A DNA stretch of 64,000 nucleotides from Croceibacterium_B sp963783195 (GCA_963783195.1 CAWAMV010000004.1:992001-1056000); one strand, 5' to 3'; positions 27,360-37,651 are shown, counted from the stretch's first letter. The notes: generated by a model from the letters alone, not told the origin. A program made the numbers and translations.

Positions 27360-28378
27360 CATTCCAGCGCCAGCAGCTTCCGATCGACCATTCGCCGGTG
27401 AAGAGCGGCCGCGTGGGGCTGCTCGTGGTGAACCTTGGTACCCCCGACGCACCCGATCCGGGCAGCGTGAAGCGCTATCTCGCCGAGTTCCTTTCCGACC
27501 GCCGAGTGGTCGAGATCCCGCCGCTTGTCTGGCAGCCGATCCTGCGCGGCATCATCCTCAACACGCGGCCGAAAAAGTCGGCCCACGCCTACCGCCAGGT
27601 CTGGACCGAGGAGGGCTCTCCGCTCGCCGCGATTACCGCGCAGCAGGCCCGCGGGCTGCAGCAAAGACTGGGCGAGGGCGTGCTGGTGCGCCACGCCATG
27701 CGCTATGGCAACCCGGCGATTGGCGAAGAACTGCAGGCACTGATGGACGAGGGCTGCGAGCGTGTGCTGCTCGCACCGCTCTATCCGCAATACTCCGGCG
27801 CGACGACTGCCACGGTTGTGGACAAGGCTGCGGACAAGCTGCGGGCAATGCGTTGGCAACCGGCGCTGCGTACCTTGCCGGCCTATCATGACGACCCGGT
27901 CTATATCGACGCGCTCGCAGCGGATCTCGGCCGCCAGCTCGACGCGCTGGAATTCACACCCGAGGTGCTGCTGCTGAGCTTTCACGGCATGCCCGAGCGA
28001 ACGCTGCACCTGGGCGATCCCTACCACTGCCAGTGCCGCAAGACCGCGCGGCTGCTCGAAGACGCGCTCGCCCGCCCGCACCTGCGGACGGTGACCACGT
28101 TCCAGAGCCGCTTCGGGCGGGCCAAGTGGCTCGAACCGGCGACCGACACGGTGCTGGAAGAAGAGGCGAGGGGCGGCACCAGGCGCCTCGCGGTCGCTGC
28201 GCCGGGGTTTTCCGCCGACTGTCTCGAGACGCTCGAGGAACTGGCGATCCGCGGTCGCGAGCAGTTCATGGAGGCAGGGGGCGAGCACTACCACGCGCTC
28301 GACTGCCTCAATGCCGGAGAGGCGGGCATGAACATGCTGGAAACGCTGGTGCGGCGCGAGCTCGCAGGCTGGATCTAG
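27356..28378 (+). CDS. hemH: Ferrochelatase
   Basis: The 340-residue enzyme inserts Fe2+ into protoporphyrin IX, the last step of haem synthesis. Landmarks are VGLLVVNLGTPDAP at the N terminus, LAPLYPQYSGATTATV, the metal-site His in LLSFHGMPERTLHLGDPYHCQC and the catalytic Glu in LDCLNAGEAGMNML. Length is normal for a proteobacterial ferrochelatase. ATG at 27356 overlaps the preceding TGA, coupling its translation to the molybdo-hydroxylase-like gene. Confidence 0.96.
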   Translation: MTFQRQQLPIDHSPVKSGRVGLLVVNLGTPDAPDPGSVKRYLAEFLSDRRVVEIPPLVWQPILRGIILNTRPKKSAHAYRQVWTEEGSPLAAITAQQARGLQQRLGEGVLVRHAMRYGNPAIGEELQALMDEGCERVLLAPLYPQYSGATTATVVDKAADKLRAMRWQPALRTLPAYHDDPVYIDALAADLGRQLDALEFTPEVLLLSFHGMPERTLHLGDPYHCQCRKTARLLEDALARPHLRTVTTFQSRFGRAKWLEPATDTVLEEEARGGTRRLAVAAPGFSADCLETLEELAIRGREQFMEAGGEHYHALDCLNAGEAGMNMLETLVRRELAGWI

Positions 28379-28384
28379 CCCCCG

Positions 28385-28981
28385 GTGGTCGTCGATTTGG
28401 CAGTTCTCTTCGCGGTCGTCTTCGCGATCAACCTGCTGCCCGCCTTCGGGCCGCCGACGTGGTCGGTGATCGTGCTCTACGGGCTCAATTCGAACCTGCC
28501 GCTGGTCGGGATCGTGGCGACCGGGGCGCTGGCGGCGGCGTGCGGCCGGTTCGCGCTGGCACATGGCTTCCGGGCCTTTGCGGGCGTGCTGTCGCAGAAG
28601 ACCCGGCGCAACCTTGCCGCCGTGCGCGCCGCGTTCGAGCGGAACCAGCGCGGGGGTATCATCGCGCTCGCGCTGTTCGCGGTTTCGCCGCTCTCCTCGG
28701 CCCAGCTGTTTGCCGCCGCCGGGCTCGCCCGGGTGCCGCTGCTGGCCTTTACCGCGGCGTTCTTCGCCGGGCGGATCGTCTCCTATTCGATTTATGCCGG
28801 GTCGGCCCAAGCGCTTCAGCACAGCTCGCTCGGCCAGGCTTTCCGCGACAACCTGTCGAGCCCGATCGGGATTGTCATCCAGGTCGTCATGCTGCTGGCG
28901 CTGGTGGTCTTCGCGAGGATCGACTGGGAGCGTATCCTGGGCCCCGCGCCGGAGAACGCAGGCCCGAAGGGCGAAGGCTAG
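28385..28981 (+). CDS. VTT-like integral membrane protein
   Basis: The 198-residue protein has four to five hydrophobic segments. NLLPAFGPPTW near the N terminus and SPLSSAQLFAAAGLARVPLLAFTAAFFAGR in the second half resemble the two re-entrant loops of VTT/TVP38-type membrane proteins. I cannot assign a substrate. GTG at 28385 lies 6 bases after the hemH stop, so it is co-transcribed with hemH. Its TAG end overlaps the last bases of the DUF1674 gene on the opposite strand. Confidence 0.65.
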   Translation: MVVDLAVLFAVVFAINLLPAFGPPTWSVIVLYGLNSNLPLVGIVATGALAAACGRFALAHGFRAFAGVLSQKTRRNLAAVRAAFERNQRGGIIALALFAVSPLSSAQLFAAAGLARVPLLAFTAAFFAGRIVSYSIYAGSAQALQHSSLGQAFRDNLSSPIGIVIQVVMLLALVVFARIDWERILGPAPENAGPKGEG

Positions 28982-29127
28982 AAGTCGATCGCCACGCCGT
29001 TGCGTTCCCAGTCGCCGTAGCGGGTCGGGCTGAGTTCCTCGTCGACCTTGCCGGGCCTGGGCTCCGGAACCGGTTCGTTGGTCCAGTGCGCGGGTTTCGA
29101 GAAGGGCTTGCGGGTCTTGTAGGGCAT
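28978..29127 (-). CDS. DUF1674 protein, SDHAF4-like succinate dehydrogenase assembly factor
   Basis: The 49-residue protein MPYKTRKPFSKPAHW...RYGDWERNGVAIDF carries the invariant C-terminal RYGDWE-x-G-x-A-x-DF signature of DUF1674, the family of mitochondrial SDHAF4, which protects flavinylated SdhA before it joins SdhB. The gene is short and lies in the strand opposite its neighbours, between a membrane-protein gene and rsmB, so it is easily missed. ATG at 29127 is the only suitable start. No sdh genes are in the window. Confidence 0.85.
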   Translation of the reverse strand: MPYKTRKPFSKPAHWTNEPVPEPRPGKVDEELSPTRYGDWERNGVAIDF

Positions 29128-29182
29128 GGCGGGAAGATGGGCGCGCTGGCGCTGCGATGCAACTTCCCATAGGGGCGCAGCC

Positions 29183-30412
29183 ATGAAGGACCCTGCCGGA
29201 ACCCCCGCCCGCCGCGCGGCGCTGCGCATGCTCGACGCCGTCCTGCGCCGGGGCGAGACGCTCGACGTGGCCGAAGGCGCTGCGGCCAAGGGCCTGCTGC
29301 CCGCCGATCGCGCCCTCTCGCGGGCCATCGCCAGCGAGGTGCTGCGCTGGCTGGCCGACCTCGACGCGGCGATCGACAGCGCGACTCGCCAGCGGCTGCC
29401 CGACGATGCCAAGCCGCGCATGGTGCTGCGCATGATGCTGGCCCAATGGCTGCGGCTCGACACCCCGCCACACGCCGTGGTGGCGACCGGGCTGCAATTG
29501 CTCGCCGGGGGGCCGCGGCGGCTGGCGCACGGGGTGTTCTCGACGCTCCACAAGCGCGGCGTGGAGCTGCCTGCCGCCCCGACGCTGCCGCCCGAGGTGG
29601 CCGCACGCTGGAGCGAGCGGGCGGATGCCATTGCCGGCGGGCTGGCCGAACCGCCGCCGCTCGACCTGACGCTGCGCGATCCGGCGGGCACGCAGGACCT
29701 GGCAGAGGCGCTCGACGGCGTGACCCTTGCACCCGGCCATGTCCGCCTCCAACGCGGGCTGACGGTCGAGCGGGTGCGCGGGTTCGAGCAGGGCGAGTGG
29801 TGGGTGCAGGACCTCGCCGCTTCGCTCCCGGTGCGGCTGCTCGGGCCTGGCGATGGCAGGCGCGTGCTCGACCTGTGCGCCGCGCCGGGCGGCAAGACGC
29901 TGCAACTGGCCGCCGCCGGGTGGCAGGTCACCGCGCTCGACGTGAGCGACAAGCGGCTCGACCGGCTGCGGCAGAACCTCGCGCGCACCGGGTTGCCCGC
30001 CGACATCGTGGTGGCCGATGCGCTCGCCTGGGAGCCGGTCCAACGGTTCGACGCGATCCTGCTCGACGCGCCGTGCACCGCGACCGGGACCGCGCGTCGC
30101 CATCCCGACGTAATCCACCGCATTTCCGAGCGCCAGATCGAGGAAATGGCCGAGCTGCAGTCGGTCCTGCTCGGGCGTGCATCGGGCTGGCTCAAGCCCG
30201 GCGGGACGCTGGTCTACGCCGTTTGCTCGCTCGAACGCGAAGAGGGCGAGGCACAGGCGGACGCTGTTGCGCTCCACCCGCTGCCGATGGCCGCCGCCGA
30301 ACTGCCCGCGGGGCTCCAGCCCACCGCAGAAGGCTGGCTGCGGACCGATCCCGGGATGCTTCCCGAGGCGGGCGGGCTCGACGGCTTCTTCATCGCCCGC
30401 TGGCGGGCTTGA
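29183..30412 (+). CDS. 16S rRNA m5C methyltransferase, RsmB family
   Basis: The 409-residue protein has an N-terminal NusB-like RNA-binding domain (about residues 8-130) and a C-terminal SAM-dependent methyltransferase. The latter shows VLDLCAAPGGKTLQLAA for SAM, DAPCTATGTARRHPDV with one catalytic Cys and VYAVCSLEREEGE with the second Cys, the two-cysteine pattern of RNA m5C methylases. RsmB modifies C967 of 16S rRNA in E. coli. ATG at 29183 begins MKDPAGTPARR. The following flavoprotein gene starts 2 bases after its stop. Confidence 0.9.
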   Translation: MKDPAGTPARRAALRMLDAVLRRGETLDVAEGAAAKGLLPADRALSRAIASEVLRWLADLDAAIDSATRQRLPDDAKPRMVLRMMLAQWLRLDTPPHAVVATGLQLLAGGPRRLAHGVFSTLHKRGVELPAAPTLPPEVAARWSERADAIAGGLAEPPPLDLTLRDPAGTQDLAEALDGVTLAPGHVRLQRGLTVERVRGFEQGEWWVQDLAASLPVRLLGPGDGRRVLDLCAAPGGKTLQLAAAGWQVTALDVSDKRLDRLRQNLARTGLPADIVVADALAWEPVQRFDAILLDAPCTATGTARRHPDVIHRISERQIEEMAELQSVLLGRASGWLKPGGTLVYAVCSLEREEGEAQADAVALHPLPMAAAELPAGLQPTAEGWLRTDPGMLPEAGGLDGFFIARWRA

Positions 30413-30413
30413 G

Positions 30414-31592
30414 GTGAATACCGCCAGCTACGACGTCATCGTCCTGGGCGCGGGGGCGGCGGGGCTGATGTGCGCGATCGAGGCCGGCAAGCGCGGGCGC
30501 CGCGTGCTGGTGATCGACCGGGCGGACAGGCCGGGCAGGAAGATCCTCATCTCCGGCGGCGGACGCTGCAACTTCACGAATATCCACTGCGCACCCGACC
30601 GCTTCATTTCGGCCAACCCACACTTCGCCAAGTCGGCGCTGAGCCGCTACACGTCGCGCGACTTCCTCGCGCTGGTCGAACGCTACGGCATCGCCTGGCA
30701 CGAGAAGACGCTCGGGCAATTGTTCTGCGACGGCTCTGCCAGCCAGGTGGTCGACATGCTGCTGGCGGAATGCGCGGCGGGCGGGGTGGAGATCGCGCTG
30801 GGCGAGGACATCGCGCGGGTCGAACGCGCCGATGGTCGCTTCACCGTCGCGAGCGACAAACAGGCCGTTAGCGCCGCGTCGCTCGTGGTCGCCACCGGCG
30901 GACCCTCGATCCCCAAGATGGGCGCGACCGGCTATGCCTACGACCTTGCCCGCCAGTTCGGCCTCAAGGTGGTCGAGCCGCGCCCGGCGCTTGTCCCGCT
31001 GACGCTCGGCGGCGATGACGTGCTGTTCCGCGAGCTCTCCGGCGTCGCGGCCCCGGTCGTGGCGCGGTGCGGGAAAGCCGCATTCGCCGAGGCCGCGCTG
31101 TTCACCCACCGCGGCCTGTCGGGCCCGGCGATCCTCCAGGTCTCGTCGTACTGGCGCCACGGAGAGGCGGTGGAGATCGACTTCCTGCCCGGCGCGCGGA
31201 AAGACTGGCTGCTCGGCGCCAAGCGCGAAACGCCCCGTGCCACGCTCCGCAACCTCGTTCGCGCCGCGCTCCCCCAGCGCCTCGCCGATGCGCTGGCCGA
31301 CCGCCTCGCGCTCGAACGCCCGCTGGCCGACAGCAAGGATGCCGACCTGCGCCGCGCCGAGCAGGCGCTCGCCCGATGGCGCTTCCATCCCAACGGCACC
31401 GAAGGCTTCGCCAAGGCGGAAGTGACGGTCGGCGGTGTCAGCACCGCCGAGCTCTCGTCGAAAACGATGGAAGCGAAACGCGCCCCCGGTCTCTACGTGA
31501 TCGGCGAGGCGGTCGACGTCACCGGCTGGCTCGGCGGCTACAACTTCCAGTGGGCCTGGGCGAGCGGCTGGGCGGCCGGGCAGGTGGTTTAG
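30414..31592 (+). CDS. HI0933/YhiN-family flavoprotein
   Basis: The 392-residue protein belongs to the BaiN/HI0933 family of FAD-dependent NAD(P)/FAD oxidoreductases of poorly known role. It has the FAD fold VIVLGAGAAGLMCAIEAGKRG at the N terminus, the family block GRKILISGGGRCNFTN, TGGPSIPKMGATGYAYD and the C-terminal GLYVIGEAVDVTGWLGGYNFQWAWASG. GTG at 30414 lies 2 bases after the rsmB stop. Members have been described as aminoacetone/bile-acid-type oxidoreductases, but assignment here would be guesswork. Confidence 0.88.
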   Translation: MNTASYDVIVLGAGAAGLMCAIEAGKRGRRVLVIDRADRPGRKILISGGGRCNFTNIHCAPDRFISANPHFAKSALSRYTSRDFLALVERYGIAWHEKTLGQLFCDGSASQVVDMLLAECAAGGVEIALGEDIARVERADGRFTVASDKQAVSAASLVVATGGPSIPKMGATGYAYDLARQFGLKVVEPRPALVPLTLGGDDVLFRELSGVAAPVVARCGKAAFAEAALFTHRGLSGPAILQVSSYWRHGEAVEIDFLPGARKDWLLGAKRETPRATLRNLVRAALPQRLADALADRLALERPLADSKDADLRRAEQALARWRFHPNGTEGFAKAEVTVGGVSTAELSSKTMEAKRAPGLYVIGEAVDVTGWLGGYNFQWAWASGWAAGQVV

Positions 31593-31735
31593 GCGCACGT
31601 GGGCTCGCGCAAACGCGCTACGTCTGCAATGGTGGCCGGACGCGGTGTTTTCGGAACGCCTATCGTCCGGAGCCGGAAACTTTCCCTGCACCGGATCGTA
31701 GATCAGCGGGCAATTGTGCAGGCGGGGCAGATCGA

Positions 31736-33226
31736 ATGCAGGAGACAGGTGTGGAAGGCGGCAACGCCGACCTGCGAGTCCCCCCGGATGGTACGGTAGG
31801 TCCCACTCTCGAATCGGTGGATTGGTCGGGCACTCCGATCGGCCCGCCGGAGGATTGGCCATCTTCGCTGCGCACCGTCGTTCGCCTGATGTTCAATTCG
31901 AAGTTTCCCATGTTCACCGCTTGGGGCGAGCAACTCACCTTCATCTACAACGATGCCTATGCGCCGATCCTCGGCGCCAAGCACCCGCGCGCGATGGGGC
32001 AGCCTTTCAAGGCAATATGGGGCGAAATCTGGCACGACATTCGCCCGCTTATCGATCGCGCCCTGGCAGGAGAGGCAAGCTGGCTCGAGGACATGCCGCT
32101 CACGATGAATCGTCATGGCTATGACGAGCTGACCTATTTCACCTTTTCCTATTCGCCCGTCCACGGCGAGGACGGCGAAGTCGCCGGCATGTTCTGCTCT
32201 TGCACGGAGACGACCAAGAAGGTCTTTGCAGAGCAAGAAATTGCCGCGCAGCGGAACCGGCTGATGAACATGTTCGAACAGGCGCCCGGCTTCATGGCCA
32301 TGTTGCGCGGCCCCGATCACGTGTTCGAACTCGCCAACGCGGCATACATGGACCTGATCGGTCCGCGCGACCTCGTCGGGAAACCGGCTCGCGAGGTGCT
32401 GCCGGAAGTCGTCGAGCAGGGATTCGTCGACACACTGGACCAGGTCTATCGGGACGGCCGGCCGTTCAACGCTCGCGGCATGCCTGTCACCCTGCACCGC
32501 GGGACGAACGAATCACCCGAGCAACGCTTCCTCGACTTCGTCTACCAGCCGGTCTCCGCCGCGAACGGGGACATCACCGGCATCTTCGTGGAAGGGTACG
32601 ACGTAACCGAACGCAAGCAGGCCGAAGATCATCAGCGCCTCTTGATCGACGAACTGAATCACCGGGTGAAGAACATGCTCGCCATCGTCCAGGGGATCGC
32701 GATGCAGACCCTCAGGGGCGATGCGGCGACACCGGAAGCCCGATCGGCGCTGGAGCAACGCCTGGGAGCCCTGGCTGCGACGCACAAGCTGTTGACGCGG
32801 GAAAGCTGGGCAGATGTTTCCATCCACGACGTGGTTTGCGACGCGGTCGAACCATTTCAGGATGGTGGGGATCGGATCGCTGTCGAAGGATTGCCACTGA
32901 AGATCGCCCCCAAAACTGCGATTACCCTGGCCCTGGCCCTGCATGAACTCGCGACCAACGCCGGGAAATACGGGGCGCTGTCGAATGCCAGGGGCACAGT
33001 CGCCATCCGGTGGTCGACGTCCCAGGACCAGGGGGAGCCGCGCCTGGAGTTTACCTGGACCGAGAGCGGGGGACCCGCCGTCGAGCCACCTTCGCGGCGA
33101 GGATTTGGGACACGCATGATCGAGCGCGGGCTGGCTGCCGAGCTGGGTGGCCAGGTGAACATCGATTACAAGCCCACGGGGCTCGTATGTACGGTCCGCG
33201 CACCGCTGCGACGCGTGGAAGCATGA
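31736..33226 (+). CDS. HWE-family sensor histidine kinase with two PAS domains
   Basis: The 496-residue protein has a PAS-like domain at about residues 20-165 (WSGTPIGPPEDWPSSLRTVV is a typical opening), a second PAS at about 175-300 and a HWE/HisKA_2 kinase core. The phospho-acceptor His is in LIDELNHRVKNMLA, the N box in LHELATNAGKYGALS and the G region in RGFGTRMIERGLAAELGG. No membrane segment is seen, so it is cytosolic. ATG at 31736 is chosen; about 140 bases upstream separate it from the flavoprotein gene. Its TGA overlaps the start of a single-domain response regulator, clearly its partner. Confidence 0.9.
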   Translation: MQETGVEGGNADLRVPPDGTVGPTLESVDWSGTPIGPPEDWPSSLRTVVRLMFNSKFPMFTAWGEQLTFIYNDAYAPILGAKHPRAMGQPFKAIWGEIWHDIRPLIDRALAGEASWLEDMPLTMNRHGYDELTYFTFSYSPVHGEDGEVAGMFCSCTETTKKVFAEQEIAAQRNRLMNMFEQAPGFMAMLRGPDHVFELANAAYMDLIGPRDLVGKPAREVLPEVVEQGFVDTLDQVYRDGRPFNARGMPVTLHRGTNESPEQRFLDFVYQPVSAANGDITGIFVEGYDVTERKQAEDHQRLLIDELNHRVKNMLAIVQGIAMQTLRGDAATPEARSALEQRLGALAATHKLLTRESWADVSIHDVVCDAVEPFQDGGDRIAVEGLPLKIAPKTAITLALALHELATNAGKYGALSNARGTVAIRWSTSQDQGEPRLEFTWTESGGPAVEPPSRRGFGTRMIERGLAAELGGQVNIDYKPTGLVCTVRAPLRRVEA

Positions 33227-33585
33227 CGGAACTTGCCGGCAAGCGGATCCTGGTGGTCGAGGACGAGCCCATCGTCGCCATGGCCATCGAAGACATCCTT
33301 GGCGACCTTGGCTGTGAAGTCGCAGGTTCGGCCCATTCGCTCGACCAGGCCATGACGTTCGTCGAGGAATGCTCCTTCGACGCTGCGATACTGGACATAA
33401 ATCTGAACGGGGAGCGAAGCTATCCCGCGGCCAGACTGCTCGCGTCGAAGGGCATCCCTTTCGTGTTCGCCACCGGCTACGTCCCGGAAACCGTGGAGCC
33501 GGACCTGGCCATGGCCCCGATGGTGGAAAAGCCGTACAAGCCCGCCCAGATCGCGGAGATCTTGCGCCAAATTCTCAAGTCTTGA
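33223..33585 (+). CDS. Single-domain response regulator
   Basis: The 120-residue protein is a stand-alone receiver domain: acidic pair in VVEDEP, phospho-acceptor Asp in AAILDINLNGE, Thr/Ala switch in VFATGY and Lys in VEKPYKP. There is no output domain, so it probably acts in a phosphorelay or by protein-protein contact. It is translationally coupled (ATGA) to the HWE kinase upstream. Confidence 0.92.
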   Translation: MTELAGKRILVVEDEPIVAMAIEDILGDLGCEVAGSAHSLDQAMTFVEECSFDAAILDINLNGERSYPAARLLASKGIPFVFATGYVPETVEPDLAMAPMVEKPYKPAQIAEILRQILKS

Positions 33586-33865
33586 GGATTTTTGGGTCCG
33601 CTCCGCCACCCAAGACGGCGTTTTCCTACTCCACGCCGAAGGCATACCGGTTCCGATTCCCCTCTGGCCAGTCGGAGTCCGGATCCTGCCTCAAGCACGC
33701 TGCCTGCCAACTCGTTCGCACCGGATTTTCGCCGCGCGTCCGACCCCCACGACAGAGTGCTCCTGGTGTCGCCCTGGCCTGAACTTCCGCGCCGCGCGGG
33801 GTCGGGGAAATTCCCCTCAGGACCCCGTTCCATGTGTTCCATCCTCCTCGGTGGAGGGCGGGAAA
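33586..33865. other. Intergenic region between convergent genes
   Basis: These 280 bases separate the response regulator from msrA. I see no supported gene. The only structure noted is the short palindrome GGGGAA-A-TTCCCC at 33804-33816. Open frames through it lack start context and domain similarity. Confidence 0.5.
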
Positions 33866-34403
<538 letters not shown>

Positions 34404-34502
34404 GAAAATCTCCTTCGCCGGCTAGATAGGAACCTTCGGGAAGGTTGTCATCGCGAGCGGGTCGCAATAGCCTTGGGACGAGGTCGCTCTCGGGGAGACA
34501 CC

Positions 34503-35450
<948 letters not shown>

Positions 35451-35496
35451 CCGATCCTCGCTTGTGCGGGGCGGCGGGGGCACTAGATAGCGCGCC

Positions 35497-36375
35497 ATGA
35501 CCAAGCTCACCGTCGCCGCCCTCCAGCTCGCGCTCGGCTCGCTCGACGAAGCCGAGAACATCGCCGCCGTCTCCGCGCTGGTCGAGGAGGCCGCGGGCAA
35601 GGGGGCACAGGTGATCCTGCCGCCCGAGCTGTTCTCCGGCCCCTATTTCTGCGCGGTCGAGGACGATGCCCTGTTCGCGCTGGCCCGGCCGACCGCCGAG
35701 CATCCCTCGGTCGTGGCGATGCAGGCGCTGGCGAAGAAACTCGGCGTGACGATCCCGACCAGCTTCTTCGAGCGCGACGGGCACCACTACTACAACACGA
35801 TGGCCATGATCGGCCCCGACGGCGAAATCCTGGGCACCTATCGCAAGAGCCACATCCCCGACGGGCCGGGCTACGAGGAAAAGTTCTATTTCCGCCCGGG
35901 GAACGACGGGTTCAAGGTGTGGGACGTCCCAACGACTTCTGGCGTGGCGCGCATCGGCGTCGGCATCTGTTGGGACCAGTGGTATCCGGAAACCGCGCGT
36001 TGCATGGCGCTGATGGGGGCGCAGGTGCTGTTCTATCCCACCGCCATCGGCAGCGAGCCCAAGGACGCGGAGATGGACACCAGCCGCATGTGGCGCCGGG
36101 CGATGATCGGCCACGCGGTATCGAACTGCATGCCGGTGGTCGCCGCGAACCGCATCGGCTTCGAGCGGCCCGAGGGCGCGCAGGGACAGGCGTTCTATGG
36201 CCACAGCTTCATCTGCGACGAATGGGGCGACTACCTCGAGGAATTCGGCTGCGACGAGACCGGTGTGCTGGTCCAGACGCTCGATCTCGAGGCCGGGCGC
36301 CGCCACCGCGCAAGCTGGGGCTTCTTCCGCGACCGCCGCCCGCAACTCTACGGGCGGATCTGCGAGGACATCTGA
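35497..36375 (+). CDS. aguB: N-carbamoylputrescine amidase
   Basis: The 292-residue nitrilase-superfamily enzyme hydrolyses N-carbamoylputrescine to putrescine in the agmatine route. The catalytic triad is Glu44 in LPPELFSG, Lys117 in YRKSHIPDG and Cys158 in GICWDQWYPE. YEEKFYFRPGN and SCMPVVAANRIGFE-like blocks are typical of AguB rather than of other nitrilases. No agmatine deiminase gene is adjacent. The last 28 bases overlap the end of the UDG gene on the opposite strand. Confidence 0.92.
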   Translation: MTKLTVAALQLALGSLDEAENIAAVSALVEEAAGKGAQVILPPELFSGPYFCAVEDDALFALARPTAEHPSVVAMQALAKKLGVTIPTSFFERDGHHYYNTMAMIGPDGEILGTYRKSHIPDGPGYEEKFYFRPGNDGFKVWDVPTTSGVARIGVGICWDQWYPETARCMALMGAQVLFYPTAIGSEPKDAEMDTSRMWRRAMIGHAVSNCMPVVAANRIGFERPEGAQGQAFYGHSFICDEWGDYLEEFGCDETGVLVQTLDLEAGRRHRASWGFFRDRRPQLYGRICEDI

Positions 36376-37025
36376 CGCCCGGATCGGGAGCGGAGGGCGA
36401 GCGCCTGCCGGACAACTTCGCCGAACATCGCGGCTGTCAGCCGCCCGGTGTTCACGTTGTAGCGGCTGCAATGGTAGCTATCCACCAGCCGCGTCCCGCC
36501 CGGCAGCGCGTGCACCGCACCGTGGGCGAAGGGGCGGCTGGCAAGCGTCAGGCGATGGTGTCGCAGCACGGCGTCGTGCGCGCCCTTGCCGATCGCCAGC
36601 ACGACCTCGAGCGCGGGCAGCGCGGCAAGCTGCGCGGAAAGGTAGCGGGCGCAGTTGGCGAACTCCGCGCGAGTCGGCTTGTTGCCCGGCGGCAGGCACT
36701 TCACCGCATTGAGGATGATCGCGCCATCCAGCACGAGCCCGTCGTCGGAATGGCCGGCATAGATCCCCTGCATCAGCCCGGCTTCGGCCAGCGCGTTGAA
36801 CAGCAGGTCGCCCGCGCCGTCGCCGGTGAAGGGCCGCCCGGTGCGATTGGCGCCTTTCTTGCCGGGGGCGAGACCGACGATCGCGAGCCACGCGCCCGGG
36901 TCGCCCCACGCCGGTACCGGGGCGTTCCACCAGTCGGGCTCCTCGGTCCGCAGCGCGTCGCGCAATCGCACGAGCCGGCGGCAGCGCCGGCAGTCGCGCG
37001 GGGGTTCGCTCGCGGCAAGAGGCAT
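36348..37025 (-). CDS. Uracil-DNA glycosylase, family 5 (UDGb-like)
   Basis: The 225-residue protein is an Fe-S-containing uracil-DNA glycosylase that removes uracil or deaminated bases from DNA. Four cysteines fit the cluster pattern (CRRC at the N terminus, NAVKC and ANC in the middle). The active-site block is VGLAPGKKGANRTGRPFTGDGAG and the C-terminal motif is SYHCSRYNVNTGRLT. ATG at 37025 is used; upstream in-frame GTG is possible. The gene ends inside aguB (convergent overlap of 28 bases), and its start is 35 bases from the divergent folK start. Confidence 0.87.
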   Translation of the reverse strand: MPLAASEPPRDCRRCRRLVRLRDALRTEEPDWWNAPVPAWGDPGAWLAIVGLAPGKKGANRTGRPFTGDGAGDLLFNALAEAGLMQGIYAGHSDDGLVLDGAIILNAVKCLPPGNKPTRAEFANCARYLSAQLAALPALEVVLAIGKGAHDAVLRHHRLTLASRPFAHGAVHALPGGTRLVDSYHCSRYNVNTGRLTAAMFGEVVRQALALRSRSGRQMSSQIRP

Positions 37026-37060
37026 TTCCACGCTCACCGCGCGCGGGTAGGGCAGGGGCC

Positions 37061-37585
37061 ATGCCCGGGGCAAGCCACCGCTACCTGATCGCGCTCGGTT
37101 CGAACCAGCGCCACCCGCGCCATGGTGGTCCGCGCAAGGTACTGGCCGCGGCTCTGGAAGCGCTCCGGGCGAAGGGGGTCACGGTCGTGCGGGTCGGGCC
37201 GGTCATCGTCACCGAACCGATCGGCCCATCGCTGCGCCGCTATGCCAATTCGGCCGCCGTCGTCGCCACCGCGCTCGATCCGCCGGCGCTGCTTGCCCTG
37301 CTCAAGTGCATGGAGCGCGACTTCGGCCGCCGCGCCGGCGGTCAGCGCTGGCGCTCGCGCGTGCTCGACCTCGACATCGTGCTGTGGAACGGCGGCGCTT
37401 GGGCCACGCCGGGGCTGACGATCCCGCACCCGCTGTTCAGGAACCGCGCTTTCGTCCTTACGCCCGCCGCCGCCGTGGCACCCGGCTGGCGCGACCCGCT
37501 GACCGGCCTGAGTGTACGGCAATTGCGGGCCCGCTTGACCGGCCCCCGCCCGCTGCCTAGGTGGCCGACTTGGTCGGGCCCGTAG
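37061..37585 (+). CDS. folK: 2-amino-4-hydroxy-6-hydroxymethyldihydropteridine pyrophosphokinase
   Basis: The 174-residue enzyme transfers pyrophosphate from ATP to the pterin in folate synthesis. It has YLIALGSNQRH at the N terminus and the HPPK signature RWRSRVLDLDIVLW, followed by LTIPHPLFRNRAFVLTPAA. The reading frame ends with TAG at 37583-37585, which lies within the 5' end of the tRNA-Lys gene, so the last codons double as tRNA acceptor-stem sequence. ATG at 37061 sits close to the divergent UDG start. Confidence 0.92.
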   Translation: MPGASHRYLIALGSNQRHPRHGGPRKVLAAALEALRAKGVTVVRVGPVIVTEPIGPSLRRYANSAAVVATALDPPALLALLKCMERDFGRRAGGQRWRSRVLDLDIVLWNGGAWATPGLTIPHPLFRNRAFVLTPAAAVAPGWRDPLTGLSVRQLRARLTGPRPLPRWPTWSGP

Positions 37586-37651
37586 CTCAGTAGGTAGAGC
37601 AGCTGACTTTTAATCAGCGGGTCACAGGTTCGAATCCTGTCGGGCTCACCA
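37576..37651 (+). tRNA. tRNA-Lys (anticodon TTT)
   Basis: A 76-base tRNA with encoded CCA. Acceptor stem GGGCCCG pairs with CGGGCTC (one G:T), the D arm is AGCTCAGTAGGTAGAGC, the anticodon stem GCTGA/TCAGC encloses CTTTTAA with TTT at 34-36, and the T arm is ACAGGTTCGAATCCTGT. Its first 10 bases overlap the 3' end of folK. Confidence 0.97.

Noticed and set aside
26954..30277. Very long open frame (about 1100 codons) on the minus strand opposite the molybdo-hydroxylase, hemH and rsmB genes
   Set aside because: It is antisense to several confidently identified genes, is Arg/His/Pro-rich low-complexity sequence and has no domain; only its last 49 codons (DUF1674) are real. Long antisense frames are expected at this GC content.
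33804..33816. GGGGAAATTCCCC palindrome between the response regulator and msrA as an operator
   Set aside because: It lies downstream of both convergent genes, where an operator has no evident target.
33477..33865. Open frame continuing from msrA into the intergenic region
   Set aside because: It is the out-of-frame product of the msrA break, low in complexity, and unlike any known family.
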